Assembly: GCA_009746045.1 (NCBI GenBank) | Contig: RPFO01000090.1 | Span: forward strand, 1,396,689 to 1,460,688 | Reading direction: 5' to 3' | Origin: Mesostigma viride | Lineage: Eukaryota > Streptophyta > Mesostigmatophyceae > Mesostigmatales > Mesostigmataceae | DNA: 64,000 nucleotides | Shown: positions 48,377 to 62,225 of the stretch, piece after piece | How the letters are laid out: each line of letters opens with the position of its first letter | Position numbering within the stretch: the stretch's first letter is position 1 | The notes under the pieces: model-generated | The model's input: the letters and a program-made list of their open reading frames with translations, nothing else | Databases searched by the model: none | What the model was told of the DNA's origin: nothing | Position numbers and translations under genes: made by a program

Positions 48377-50032
48377 ATGGCGCGGGCGGGGCGCGGGCGG
48401 GGGCGGGGGCGGGGGAGAAGGCGCGGGTGCGGGCGCGGGCGCCACCCAAGACGCGGGCGCGGGCGCGGGCCCGGGCGGGGGCGGGGGCGGGGGCGCAGGC
48501 GCCGGCGCGGGTGCGGGCGCGGGCGCCACCCAAGGCGCGCGCGCGGGCGCGGGCGGGGTGGGGGCGCAGGCGCCGGCGCGGGTGCGGGCGCGGGCGCCAC
48601 CGCCGACTTGGATGATGAGCCAGCAACCGAAGCCGAGAGGGAGAGGCACCGCTCTTCGAAGGTGTTCGATCTCGAAGTGTTTTGGGGCCCGGATATGACC
48701 GTGTATGTCCGCTGGCGCCTAGCCGCATCGGAGACGTTGGTAAATGCACCGGTGAACAAGTGGCAGCCCACAGGGCCTAATGGCGAGGCTTGTGACGGGG
48801 TCACGCCCATTGGGTACACCCCGCAGGGAGATCCTGTCTATGGGTGCCTCCTCATAGAGCGTGGCAAGGCCCCCAAAGGAAGTCCTGGTCTAGTGCCGCT
48901 TTTTGAATGGGACGAGGGCGGTGCCAGGAGATGTACCTGCGCTAGCCTTCACAGCCTTTTTCCTGACATCGTCGCCGCTGAGAAGCAGCAGTTGCTGGAC
49001 GGATGGATTGAGCAGGTGCCAAAGTCCGTGGAGGATGTGCGTGCCAACAACGAGAATCTGTTCGACATCATGGAGCAAAAGCTCAAAGAGAAGCGTGAAC
49101 TGCAAGCGAACAAGGCGGTACCCTTACCGCTGCGATCTGCAGGCGACCAGTCGGTTGCGCGGGCAACACGAGCACTGAGGCTGCCCATAAAACAAGTAAT
49201 CTCACACGTCGCTTGCCCTGCCCGCGAGATTCAAGCGCAGATCAACCGCGCATGTGCGCCCGCTGCGCGAGGGAGCACATCAACGGCAACGCCCGCTTTG
49301 CGCACACTGATTTCCGGCAGGCACACCTTCAAGGTGAATGGAAGCCTCATACGACGCAGCGACCTACTCGTTGTTAAGCGGCCAGCCGTCACCTGCGGGC
49401 AGGGAATGCCGTGGGCACCACACATGCTGGTGAAGGTCCTTGATCTGGAAGGCGATCGCACGGAGCGTGACAGCATTGTCGCCTCTCCTTACTACGCACC
49501 GTCGTGGACGGGCCAGTTTTCTAGAGTGACATTAGGTGGCGGCAGCGCAGGGATGACGGTCCCCATTTCTGATGTACACCTGCAGCACTGGACAGTGGGC
49601 GGTACGGCAGAGGTGCACCAGCCTGAGCTGATCAGTACCGGCAAACTGTCAGCTGCCACGGTGGCGGCGTTGAAAGAGCACCCGCAGATTGACTTTGAGC
49701 ATTACAAGACTGCCACCGCCGCCAGGGCAGCAGCAAAGGATGACTGCAATGCCTACTTTGCCGAGCATGGAGCACGTGCGCTTATCGGGATGCGCCTGTG
49801 TGCCCTGTTTCCGGGGATAGCGAGGAAGAGGGAGCGCTTCCATGGCTGGGTCACTAAGGTTCAGGAAAGGGGAGGTCACCTGCTCATCAAGGCGATGTGG
49901 GCTGATGGGCAGGACTATCATGCCCTGGCGGAGGTGACGCAGTTCGTGTGCGGCTGCCCACACCCAGTCGAGGCATTTGGCCGCGCTCGCTTCTTTCCAC
50001 AGGAGCTAGGCTGGCACCGTGAACGCAGGTGA
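48377..50032 (+). CDS. Simple-repeat-bearing partner protein, paralogue of the C-terminal module at 29540-31642
   Basis: 551 codons. Residues 1-78 are Arg/Gly/Ala from a GCGGGC-type repeat, so the start codon is uncertain. Then: a first module (KVFDLEVFWGPDMTVYVRW...NKWQPTGPNGEACDG...GDPVYGCLLIERGK) that parallels WQPAG...GRPLFGVRLVDPD of the minus gene; a Lys/Glu-rich helical stretch (AEKQQLLDGWIEQV...MEQKLKEKRELQ); a middle part (HTFKVNGSLIRRSDLLVVKR); and a last module (ALIGMRLCALFPG...RFHGWVTKVQERGG...FVCGCP) paralleling LVGQVVCHW...RYHGRVAVV...CGCP. The family is unknown. It lies in the 8.46-kb element just after the transposase relic, suggesting a transposon accessory protein. Confidence 0.75.
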   Translation: MARAGRGRGRGRGRRRGCGRGRHPRRGRGRGPGRGRGRGRRRRRGCGRGRHPRRARGRGRGGGAGAGAGAGAGATADLDDEPATEAERERHRSSKVFDLEVFWGPDMTVYVRWRLAASETLVNAPVNKWQPTGPNGEACDGVTPIGYTPQGDPVYGCLLIERGKAPKGSPGLVPLFEWDEGGARRCTCASLHSLFPDIVAAEKQQLLDGWIEQVPKSVEDVRANNENLFDIMEQKLKEKRELQANKAVPLPLRSAGDQSVARATRALRLPIKQVISHVACPAREIQAQINRACAPAARGSTSTATPALRTLISGRHTFKVNGSLIRRSDLLVVKRPAVTCGQGMPWAPHMLVKVLDLEGDRTERDSIVASPYYAPSWTGQFSRVTLGGGSAGMTVPISDVHLQHWTVGGTAEVHQPELISTGKLSAATVAALKEHPQIDFEHYKTATAARAAAKDDCNAYFAEHGARALIGMRLCALFPGIARKRERFHGWVTKVQERGGHLLIKAMWADGQDYHALAEVTQFVCGCPHPVEAFGRARFFPQELGWHRERR

Positions 50033-50084
50033 TGGCACCCACATAGACGATGCCGTCCCTGCTGTGCACAGTGACAGTGAAGGC

Positions 50085-50230
50085 GGGGAGGAGGAGGAAG
50101 AGGGAGAGAAGAGGGGGAGAAAGAGGGGGAGGAGGAGGGGGAGGAGGGGGAGAGGGGGAGGGAGAGGGGAGGGAGAATGGGAGGGGGAGGGGGAGGAGGA
50201 AGAGGGAGAGGGAGAGGGAGAGGAGGATGC
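50085..50230. repeat. GGGGA/GAGGA purine-rich tract
   Basis: Polypurine tract starting about 50 bp after the stop of the 48377 frame; strand-asymmetric, with triplex or G-rich RNA potential. Confidence 0.9.
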
Positions 50231-50639
50231 GGAATGGGAGCCGGGGATGACTGGTAGATGAGACGGTGCCATCTACCGGCGCATGGAATGAAGTGGTAGA
50301 CAAGTTTACTCATGGTTGTCGGCAAGTAGAGCATGCACGCCTGGCCTAGTTAAATCAATGAGTTGAGTTTGGAGAGGCTGCATTTTGCTTGGATGAAGAA
50401 TGTGTTAGCATGGCCAAACTTTTATGGCTTGTAGCCAAATCCTCTTGGGGTATGCAGTGTACTAGCGGTGTGCAATTGCGAGGATTCCTGTCTTGTAGCG
50501 ATGTGGCCTCTCACCCTGCAGCCTGGTAGATGTGTTGGCATGCAGCCACCCATCATTGGTCATCCGATCTGGTGTGATTTGCATTTGCACACCTTGTATT
50601 AAGGCCATGATTTATGATTGTCTTGTTATTTTTAATGTG

Positions 50640-51460
50640 TATATGCGAAAAGAGGCATAATATGCTCATATATAGTGCTAGCAAATGTCACTACCTTTAC
50701 CTATGCCTGACCTTACAAGTTGAGGATGGTCTAATGTAGTGGCAAACAGGTTATTTACAACAATTCACAGTTTTCTGACATAGTTTGAGGCAACTATACT
50801 TACCAAAATGCTTGAAAAAGGCAAAAATTGCACCATTTATGCTAGCAAACGTCACTATTTTGAGATCAAACTGGGCCCAAACTTGGCCCATGGTCTAATC
50901 TAGTGGTGTTTAGGTTGCTTCCAACATTTCATAGCTTTCTGACATAGTTTGATATTGTTAGTAGCTTACACTGAGCAAAATGCTTGAAAATGGCAAAAAA
51001 TGCACCATTTATGCTAGCAAACGTCACTATTTTGACATCAGACTGAGCCCAAACTTGGCCCATGGTCTAATCTAGTGGTGTTTAGGTTGCTTCCAATATT
51101 TCATAGCTTTATGACGTAGTTTGATATTGTTTAGTAGCTTACACTGAGCAAAATGCTTGAAAATGGCAAAAAATGCAGTATTTATGCTAGCAAACGTCAC
51201 TATTTTGAGTTCAGATTGACCCCAAACTTTGTGCATGGTCTATTCTAGTGGTATTTAGGTTGCTTGCAAATATCCATGATGGTTTGACGTGATTTAGTAC
51301 TGTTTCCTATTTATTACTATTTAATTTAATTTAAAATGACAAAAATGTACCTGTATTGCTAGCAAATGTCACCAAGATGACGTCCGATCGATACCAAACT
51401 TTGTACGAGGTCTATTTTGGTTGCAAACATCATGCATGACAATTTTCAGCATAAAAAGAC
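50640..51460. repeat. About 170-bp tandem repeat, five diverged copies
   Basis: GCTAGCAAACGTCACTATTT recurs near 50680, 50843, 51013, 51187 and 51359 (spacing 163-174). Blocks CCCATGGTCTAATCTAGTGG and AAAATGCTTGAAAATGGCAA are shared. It sits at the right subterminal region of the 8.46-kb element and was not found at the left. Confidence 0.9.
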
Positions 51461-51518
51461 AAACTTCGGTACGAAGTACATTTTGCGTGCTGGAGTACAT
51501 TCTTAATGGCTGGTAGGG

Positions 51519-52140
51519 TCACCTGAACACCTGAACTTCACCTGAACTTGCCGTATCGTGTCTTCACGTCTTCACGTCTTCACGTCTTCACGTCTTCACG
51601 TCTTCACCGCGTCTTCACCTGTCTTCACCACGTCTTCACGGCTTCACGGCTTCACGTCTTCACGGCTTCACCTGAACACCTGAACTTCACCTGAACTTGC
51701 CGTATCGTGTCTTCACGTCTTCACGTCTTCACGTCTTCACGTCTTCACGTCTTCACGTCTTCACCGCGTCTTCACCTGTCTTCACCACGTCTTCACGGCT
51801 TCACGGCTTCACGTCTTCACGGCTTCACCTGAACACCTGAACTTCACCTGAACTTGCCGTATCGTGTCTTCACGTCTTCACGTCTTCACGTCTTCACGTC
51901 TTCACGTCTTCACCGCGTCTTCACCTGTCTTCACCACGGCTTCACGGCTTCACGTCTTCACGTCTTCACGGCTTCACCTGAACACCTGAACTTCACCTGA
52001 ACTTGCCGTATCGTGTCTTCACGTCTTCACGTCTTCACGTCTTCACGTCTTCACGTCTTCACCACGTCTTCACCTGTCTTCACCACGTCTTCACGGCTTC
52101 ACGGCTTCACGTCTTCACGGCTTCACCTGAACACCTGAAC
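51519..52140. repeat. (GTCTTCACG)n array, right block with about 150-bp higher order
   Basis: Higher-order units alternate CACCTGAACACCTGAACTTC + ACCTGAACTTGCCGTATCG with runs of GTCTTCACG and GGCTTCACG. About four units. It precedes the gene at 52301. Confidence 0.95.
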
Positions 52141-52300
52141 TTTGCGTATCGTATCTTTGATACATTGCATCATTTGCATGCCTTGGAGCTGCACGTCTTC
52201 AAGCAGTGTCACCCAGTTCCCGCTTGATTCAAATGCACTTCGCGCTTGAATTCGTGACTTCGCTCAAGGTGGAAGGTGATGGGCACTAGCCACGGGAACT

Positions 52301-55133
<2,833 letters not shown>

Positions 55134-55529
55134 ATCAGTTCTTTGACACTGAGTTGGCACTAGACGCAACACCTTTGATGCACATGAGTGCAGGGCGCAT
55201 GTGTGGAAACCATGCAACCATGGCGATCCCTCAAAAAGTTTGGTTATGTAATAAGTGAGACAATTATTCCGGACGTATGATGGCCCAACGTCCTGTAAGG
55301 TTGAGTTGTCTTATTCAATTGGCATATGTTGTCTTATTGATGTTGTCTCATTGCCTTAATGGGTCAATTGTCTTAGTTTATATCATGTATATCTTGGGAA
55401 ACTCATTGCTTCAATAAAATGCATGTTAGGCGCAATCAACCCCCTCAAACACATCTGAAAACTGCACAGTGCATCAAATGTATCCTAAACAAAAAAATGT
55501 ATCCTAATCCGGTAAAACCACCCTGACCT
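55134..55529. other. No gene; 3' flank with a dispersed repeat
   Basis: Carries a TAAGTGAGACAATT motif near 55250 and, at 55474-55523, the inverted relative of the 28343-28394 repeat. Confidence 0.5.
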
Positions 55530-56400
55530 TAACGAGCGCGAGCACGGCGGGGTTGGCACTGGCTACCGCCTGGCCGACATGATTTATGCGGACGACACCA
55601 CCCTCATCGCGCGCCCCGAGCACATTCATGCAGACCTGGCTGGACTGTCTGGGCCTGGAGGCGAGGGCGGTGGGGTTGGAGATTAGTGTCGAAACTGAGG
55701 CGATGGTGATTGGGGCCTCCAGTAGCCCACCGCTGCCGTGAAGTTGCTCGACGGGACGGAGGTCCCGTTCCGTGATCGCTTCAAACTGTTGCCCGTAGCA
55801 TGCTCCCCGACACCACCGACGATGTGGACATCCGCATCGGCCTGGCCTGGGCCAGGCTCCGCTCGCTCAACACCTACTGGCGCTCGAAGGGCCTGGGCGA
55901 GCACTGCAAGCGCATGCTCTTCGAGGTCCTCGTCCTCACGGTGCTTACGTATGGCGCAGAGGCGTGGACACTCAAGGACACACTGGCGGCTAAGCTAGAC
56001 GGCACAGTTTACAGGATGCTCCGACAGGTTCTGAATGTCGGGTTTTCCAAGCATAGGTCATTAGAGTCTTTGTATCAGGGTATGCCTCGTATTTCGGACG
56101 TACGAGATTAGGCAGCGTAGGATAGCATTTGTAGGACATCTTGCTCGCACCAGCCAGGTCGACACCGCCCTTGGTCTGGCCGGCCCCCAACGCCCAGCGG
56201 CTTGGCCAACCAGGGCGGCTGCATCTTGACCTGGCCTGGCCCCAAGGACATTCCTAGGAAGCTAGGGCAAACCTGCCATGAACTACACCCAGATATTGCT
56301 GGCCCACCTAGTGGTCCCAGCTCAGTTTGAGCACGGCATCCACTCCCTCTCCCTTCTTTGGACTGCCATGCAGAACAAGACGAGGTGGCATGCATCATGG
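55530..56400 (+). pseudogene. Broken reverse transcriptase fragment
   Basis: Plus-strand pieces in several frames: GYRLADMIYADDTTLIARPE, TDDVDIRIGLAWARLRSLNT, VLVLTVLTYGAEAWTL, YRMLRQVLNVGFS, IAFVGHLARTSQVD. Same lineage as the 11196-12845 element. Several frameshifts, no upstream RT blocks and no clear 3' tail. Confidence 0.85.
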
Positions 56401-56971
56401 TAAGGCTGCATCATGCCCCAACCATATTTTGCTGTCTCCTTGATATAGTCACTAGAGGGGGATATAATCCAGTGGATTCGTTGTCCACGTACACCGTCGC
56501 GTCGTTGCAGCAATGATGATATTTTCTGGCATACGCGGGCTTCTGGTTCCCGCCGCACATTTGAACGTGCTGTCCTCCGGATTTTTGCCTTTGCACCGTG
56601 TGCAGTTCTTGGACGTTTGGAAACATGGCATGGCTAACGCAATGACTGCCTAGCTACTAGACCTTTTCAGTGGTTTTCCATTTGCGGGTATTTCCTCGTA
56701 AATGGCGGGAGAGCGATCGCAGCAACGCCGGTGCTCACCATGCACTAGACACTTCCGGCCAGTTAGGCTCGAAACACGTACACGCCCTGATCAAGCAAGC
56801 TGTTTCTGGCCCGCTTGTCTAGGTCATCTAGTCGCTCTACACGTAAGCTAGCCAGCCATACTTTCAATGCACAAGGCTACACATTCCCATCTCCATTCAT
56901 ATTCATCATCCTGAACGACTCGAACACGCGGACAAGATAACGGCATGGCTCGAGATACGTACCATTAGTTA
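56401..56971. other. No gene recognised
   Basis: Short unique stretch between retroelement remnants. A GGCTCGAGATACGTACC block near 56953 resembles the dispersed repeat near 59090. Confidence 0.4.
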
Positions 56972-57640
56972 ATGAATTAAACTCGTGCTCCCGTTGGGGA
57001 GTCACGGATCGAGCACCGAAGTGCTTAAATTAATCCCTGCATGTGCACAACAGGAAGAAAGGGCAGAGATCCCCTTTCTCCTTCATGCCAGAGGCATGCC
57101 ACAGCGGCAATCGAACACGCCGTAGAGGCATAGACGATCCGGCGAGTGCTGTGGGTGCAATAATAAGACCCATGTGAGCATATCATCAGTAACAAGTAGC
57201 GTGGGCAAGTAAACTGATCATAGCCAGGACGTAGCATGGCTGTACAAGGGCTAAGCTGAGGTTATGGCTGGTTGTGTACCGTGTGTTAGCGGTGCACGTG
57301 GCTATAGGTATATGGTGGCACAGCTAGGCAAACATTCTAGGCATGGCTGCCATGGCGGCAGTGACTACCAATGAATACAAGCTGGGGCTGTTCAAGCTAT
57401 TCTAGCCCGCAGGGGGCGTCCGCATCTTGTGGTTAATCATCAGGTCCCCGCCCCTCCAGTACCCCTTGGGCTTCTGGTGGGGGTCCTGCTTGTGGCGGAG
57501 GTATTCCGGCCACAGATCGCGTCGCTGCTGCTGCTGAGCGGGGGTCAGGTCGTCGTCCAGCGTCTAGGTGACTGTCATGCAACCTCTTGCGACGAGAAAG
57601 GAACCGCCGCTTGTCGTCGGGGGAGGGGAAGGTGAGCTAC
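56972..57640 (-). mobile_element. ORF1-only L1-like element, copy E (5'-truncated)
   Basis: On the minus strand: the end of ORF1 (…QQQQRRDLWPEYL…, stop near 57403), then the 3' UTR with the same hairpin series (CATGCCTCTGGCATG, CTCCCCAACGGGAG) to a short TTAA tail at about 56975. More diverged than copies A and D. Again no ORF2. Confidence 0.8.
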
Positions 57641-57705
57641 CATGGTCCGGATTCTCCCGATTTCTGGCCTGCGCTGTTTGTTTCCTTGATATAATCCTCA
57701 TCTGA
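57635..57705 (-). repeat. Reverse copy of the GAGACAACCAGCGC dispersed repeat
   Basis: Reverse complement reads AACAGCGCAGGCCAGAAATC then GGGAGAATCCGGACCATGGT, matching copies at 4912, 36900 and 42770. Confidence 0.7.
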
Positions 57706-57743
57706 GCTGTCCTCTACTGTAATGTCAGCTTACAGGAGCATCC

Positions 57744-58220
57744 ATGAGCGGGAAGACGGGTATCTCTGCCCCCTTCCCAGCGCCGGTGCAGCCTCCTGGG
57801 CTGACCTGCTCAAGAGCCAGGCAACGTACCTCTACCACCACCGCCATCACCACCAAGCTCCAGGAGCTGGAAGACACGCGCCGCGAGGCCGCTGACCGCG
57901 ACCGTCGCCGCTGCCGGGTCATCCTCAGGCGCTTCGACAATCGACATGCAGCCGGAGGCCGGAGACCCCAGCTAGACTCTCTTCTCGACGAGCTGAAGAA
58001 ACAACTGCATGGAGCTGCCACATGCGACACGGCAGCCGGGCGCCTACCGCCTGCCCCATCCACGTGCATGACATTTAAGGCTGGGCCCCCTCCAGTGGTT
58101 CTCACCTTCAGCGACATCACAGCCCGAGTTCGGTTCCTCTCTCGCCGCAAGAAGCTAGCTGGTGAACACCTCCTGGTCGCTTGACGACGACCTGACGCCA
58201 GCCCAGCAGCAGCAACGCCG
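57744..58220 (+). pseudogene. L1-like ORF1 C-terminal fragment (third subfamily)
   Basis: Encodes KLQELEDTRREAADRDRRRC, VILRRFDNRHAAGG, FLSRRKKLAGEHL and, after a frame break near 58165, SLDDDLTPAQQQQRR. It matches the ORF1 RRM/CTD region but is shortened. It ends abruptly at a minus-strand RT fragment at about 58221. Confidence 0.7.
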
Positions 58221-59005
58221 CGGTCACTTTATCACCATCGCCTCAGTTTTGACACTAATCTCCAACCCCACCGCCCTCGCCTCCAAGCCCAGACAGATCC
58301 AGCCAGGTCTGAATGTGCTCGGGGCGCTCGATGATCAGGGTGGTATCATCCGCATGCATAAATCAGGTCGGACAGGTGGTAGCCAGGGCCACCGCCGCCG
58401 TGTTCGCCCTCGTTAATTAAGGATGTCCAAGCCGGGCTCGAACCCCTTAAGAGCAGTAAAGCGCGCACGTGCCCGGCGCATGACGTTATACACGACAATA
58501 ATGAACAGATATGGGAACAGGACACAACCTTGCCACACCCCGTGGTGAAGGGGGAATGGTGGCCAGGGTGGTGCCTTCCGCTGTCCGAACTACTGCCTGT
58601 GAGCCGGCTCTCATACAGTCGACGAATGGCAGCAATAAATTATGGTGGTACCCGATCCAGAGCTAGGATGGCCCAAAGAGCCTCCCAGAGGACCGTGTTA
58701 AAGGCCTTGATATAGTCAACAAAAATGAAGACCAGCGGCAAACTGTCAGGGCAAAGGCGACGCACCTCCTCCATCAACCGGCGCGCGACAAACACAGCAA
58801 TGGCAGTGTTACGGCCACGACGGAAACCCATCTGAGACTCACCCAGGTGTGGGTCCAGCGCGGCGTGGAGCCTGTGCAGCATCATGCACATGAAGACCTT
58901 CAGCGCGGCGCTCAGGAGGCAGACACCCCGATAGTTACCGGGGTCAGCAGCAGAGCCCTTCTTGTACAGCATGACTCGATGAATGTTAGCCAGCCTAATG
59001 TCCAC
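58221..59005 (-). pseudogene. Reverse transcriptase fragment, truncated at both ends
   Basis: Minus-strand GNYRGVCLLSAALKVFMCMM, ESQMGFRRGRNTAIAV and FVDYIKAFNTVLWEALW (58640-59005), then frameshifted remains to the palm. It is very close to the 11196-12845 copy. The YADD box region near 58350 is disrupted. Confidence 0.85.
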
Positions 59006-59537
59006 GGCTACACATATGATCCATGTACATACCTCAATTCATTTCCACGATCATCCTGGTTGACTCGACAAACACGGATATAAGATAACCGAAGGCTCGA
59101 GCTACCATGGGCCCTCCGGATTCTTCCAGATCATTTCTGGCCTAATTAATTAATTAGTCTCGTGTCCCCGTTGGGGGACCACGGAGCACTGAATTCCCCA
59201 GTTTAAGATATAGTGGACGTCTCCCCACGACGTCAATATGTACATGTATGTCCACAGCTAGTCTAAAATATGGGCCTCAAGTGAGGCCTCGAGCTAATCT
59301 TGCACGCAAACTATGCCTACCATGCTTAGCAGCTTCTCCTACGGCTTTGCAAGGCAGCCGCCCAAGCGCTGCAGTACCAGTATAGTGACCAATGGGTCTA
59401 GCACAGTGTCCTACGCCTTCGCTAGGCAACCCCTTCTTGGATGGGGGTGGCGATGATGTTGTCCGCAAGCAACTACGTCCGCCCCTATACCTCCTTGTCA
59501 ACATACATCACCGCGTCGCCTCAACCCCCCGCCCCCC
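59006..59537. other. No gene; retroelement 3'-end scrap and likely 3' UTR of the GT29-like gene
   Basis: 59090-59145 carries a reverse dispersed-repeat fragment. 59140-59200 has TTAA repeats followed by a variant of the 3' stem-loop (TCCCCGTTGGGGGACCACGG) in minus orientation. The rest, up to 59537, is probably the 3' UTR of the minus-strand gene. Confidence 0.5.
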
Positions 59538-62225
59538 TCACAGCAGCTTGATCAAGTTATCCGCCAGCAGCTCCTGCAGCACCTGCTCCTCCTTGTCAAA
59601 GTTGTGGTAGCGGTGCTGGTGCACCTCGCGCGCTTTCGCCGCCTCCTGCCCCGTCAACCGCGCGGCTGGCTCCTCGGGCCGCGGGTAGTAGTGGTGCATG
59701 TACCCCGCGGGGTTGCGGCCCACGTCGAACCCTGCCAGGGTGGGCCGGATGCCGCACTCGAGGAGCAGCATGATGGCGTACCTGCGGGTGCAACGGGTAC
59801 GAAAACGTTGCAAAGCCGCAGTGTCATGGGGACGTGGGGACAGGAGGTACGCAAGGGGACCAATCAGACGCTCAAACACAACCTTACATTTCAAACACGA
59901 CCTTACACTTCAAGTCGGTTTTACACGGGCCTCTGCTGCGATGTCACACGCGAACATTAAAAAATGGACATTGCACGGTGGCCCACGCGATGATGAATGG
60001 GGCGTCAAGGAAGGGCAGCAACGGAAGGGAGGTGCCTCCCAGTCCTGTGCACATGTGTGGTGAACGGGGCTGTGGGCTGCCCCTTGTTGTGCGACAGTCA
60101 TGTCATCGCCCATGCCTGAGAGGCACTGGTTTCTGAACGAAGAAGCAAGGGAACATACACAAGTGGATGAAATACGTGGCCATCCCAGTCCCTTGTCGCA
60201 ACGCTCCCATGCAGCTGTGCAGCGGTTGGCCCCACATGGAGCCGAATCGAGCCCTTCAATCACGCAGTCTCCATGCTTCGCTGTCACCCAGCAGAAACAC
60301 CCCGCACTATGCAACAAACACCACGTGTACTTTGGATGGCTCCATGAAGCAAACCACTTTGCGATGTCATAGCAACCACTCTGCAATTTCATAGCAACCA
60401 CTCTGCAATTTCATAGCACTTTGCGGCACTCAGGTGCCGTTGCGCCGCGTCATCCGATGCACGACCACTCCCTATCCCTTTGTATCGATACCCACATGCC
60501 ATTGACCTATCCCCTTCTATCTATACCCACATGCCATTGCCCTATCCCCTTCTATCTATACCCACATGCCATTGCCCTATCCCCTTCTATCTATACCCAT
60601 ATGCGATTGAGCTATGCCCTTCTATCTATACCCACATGCCATTGCCCTATCCCCTTCCATCGATACCCACATGCCATTGACCTATCCCCTTCTATCTATA
60701 CCCACATGCCATTGACCTATCCCCTTCTATCTATACCCACATGCCATTGCCCTATCCCCTTCTATTTATGCCCACATGCCATTGCCCTATCCCCTTCCAT
60801 CTATACCCACATGCCATCGCCCTATCCCCTTCTATTTATGCCCACACGCCATTGCCCTATCCCCTTCCATCTATACCCACATGCCATCGCCCTATCCCCT
60901 TCTATCTATACCCACATGCCATTGACCTATCCCCTTCTATCTATACCCACATGCCATTGACCTATCCCCTTCTATCTATACCCACACGCCATTGCCCTAT
61001 CCCCTTCCATCTATACCCACATGCCATCGCCCTATCCCCTTCTATTTATACCCACATGCCATTGCGCAGCGTGGTCTTCTTGTCGAAGCGCGTCGTCAAC
61101 CCAGGGAATGCGCGGGACAGCTTGTCCAGGACCTTGTTTGCGAGCGCGCCCGAAGGCCACGGCATGAAGCGCCAGACGCCCTCCAGGTCGCGCACCGTGC
61201 GCGGCGCGTGGGGGGACGTGAGAACGAATGCAGGGACGTACGTGCCCGCGATGATCACCTTAATGGGCCGGGCCGGGGGGGCGGGATTCTTATTATTCTT
61301 CCCGCCGGCACTGGCGCGTCCTTCCTTCTCCGGCCGGTACACCTCCCCCCAGAACTTCAGCATGTCGGCGTCGGTGCAGCAGGACGCGACGGACATGTTG
61401 AACTGCTTCTTCTGCGTGTGGTCACAGCGGCAGACCTCGGAGAGGGAGCCGAGGAAGAGGATGGTCGTGCGGGTACCGACCATGGGCTCGAAGCCGCGCG
61501 TCTTAACGTTGTTGAAGCGCATGACCTGGCAGAGGGGGTGGCCGGGGGGGTGATGTCGAAGAAATGCCTCCGTTGGGAGGTTGCGGAGGCCGAGAATGGT
61601 AGATCGCCATCAGGGGGCAAAATTCGGGGAAATACTCGCGGGCGGGATGGAATGGATTTGATACACGCGGCTGAGGCAGATAGGTTGGATGGGACGCGCT
61701 AATGCCAAGTGTACCACCAGGGAATCCCAGTAGTTATGCATCCATATCCAGTGAATGGCAGGTGGGCAGCACTCTGGCAGGCAGAACCTGCCAGGCCAAT
61801 TGTCAATTACATCCGGCGGGATGAACACAATCGTTAACTTCGCATATCGCGCGCGCAAGAAAAGCGAAACTTACCTCCGGAAAGCGGTCAATATCAGGAC
61901 CCAGCGGGCGGTCGACTAGACTTCCACCATTACCTACCAAAACTACATCGTTGACTTTCAGGTTCATACCCTCCAATGCGCATCCGACTCGCTTATTCAT
62001 TTTATCTGCCCCGTGTCGGTTCATGCAGAGCAATAATTCTTTAAGCAAGGATTCCATTTTGTCATGCTCCTGCCACGGTGGGAGCTTATGCTCCGCTGCC
62101 CACTTGCGAAAATCAGCAATGCGGCCTGCTGCATTGCAGTCACGCTGCGACTCAGCTTCAAGCGACGTCGATGCAAGACAGAGAACCACAATTAGGAGCT
62201 TGTAACGCCAGCAGACATGCTCCAT
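59538..62225 (-). CDS. GT29 sialyltransferase-like glycosyltransferase, three exons
   Basis: Exons 61875-62225, 61056-61525 and 59538-59781 (minus), donors GTAAGT and GTGGGT, acceptors CCAG and CGCAG; phases 0 and 2 match, giving 354 residues. An N-terminal signal anchor (YKLLIVVLCLASTS, 7-21) predicts a type II Golgi protein. VVLVGNGGSLVDRPLGPDID (94-113) running into FPE-VMRFNN is the sialyl motif L. The NG-M-YAIMLLLECGIRPTLAGFD stretch fits motif S, HHYYP (303-307) motif III, and H333-x4-E338 (HNFDKE) motif VS. All four blocks are in order, so GT29 membership is firm by pattern. The acceptor or donor sugar is unknown, and plant-lineage members need not transfer sialic acid. Confidence 0.85.
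60487..61055. repeat. 35-bp minisatellite in intron 2 of the GT29-like gene, built from its 5' splice site
   Basis: Sixteen tandem 35-bp units (first at about 60491) of the form CCCACATGCCATTGCCCTAT then CCCCTTCTATCTATA, abutting the real exon end at 61056. On the gene strand each unit carries AATGGCAT-GTGGGTATAGAT, i.e. a copy of the last exon bases and the GTGGGT donor. Only the unit at about 60596 has lost the GT. Confidence 0.95.

Larger units (their letters stand above)
43055..51518. mobile_element. 8,464-bp DNA transposon with 32-bp terminal inverted repeats
   Basis: Left terminus CCCTGCCAGCCGTTAAGAAT then GTACTCCAGCAC. The right terminus is the inverse with two changes (CCCTACCAGCCATTAAGAAT). 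The 3-bp duplication TCA flanks it (43052-43054, 51519-51521), and both flanks are the same cttcacg array. Inside lie hexanucleotide arrays, a large palindrome, a DUF7869-type transposase relic, a simple-repeat-bearing protein and 170-bp repeats near the right end. Superfamily not assigned. Confidence 0.8.
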
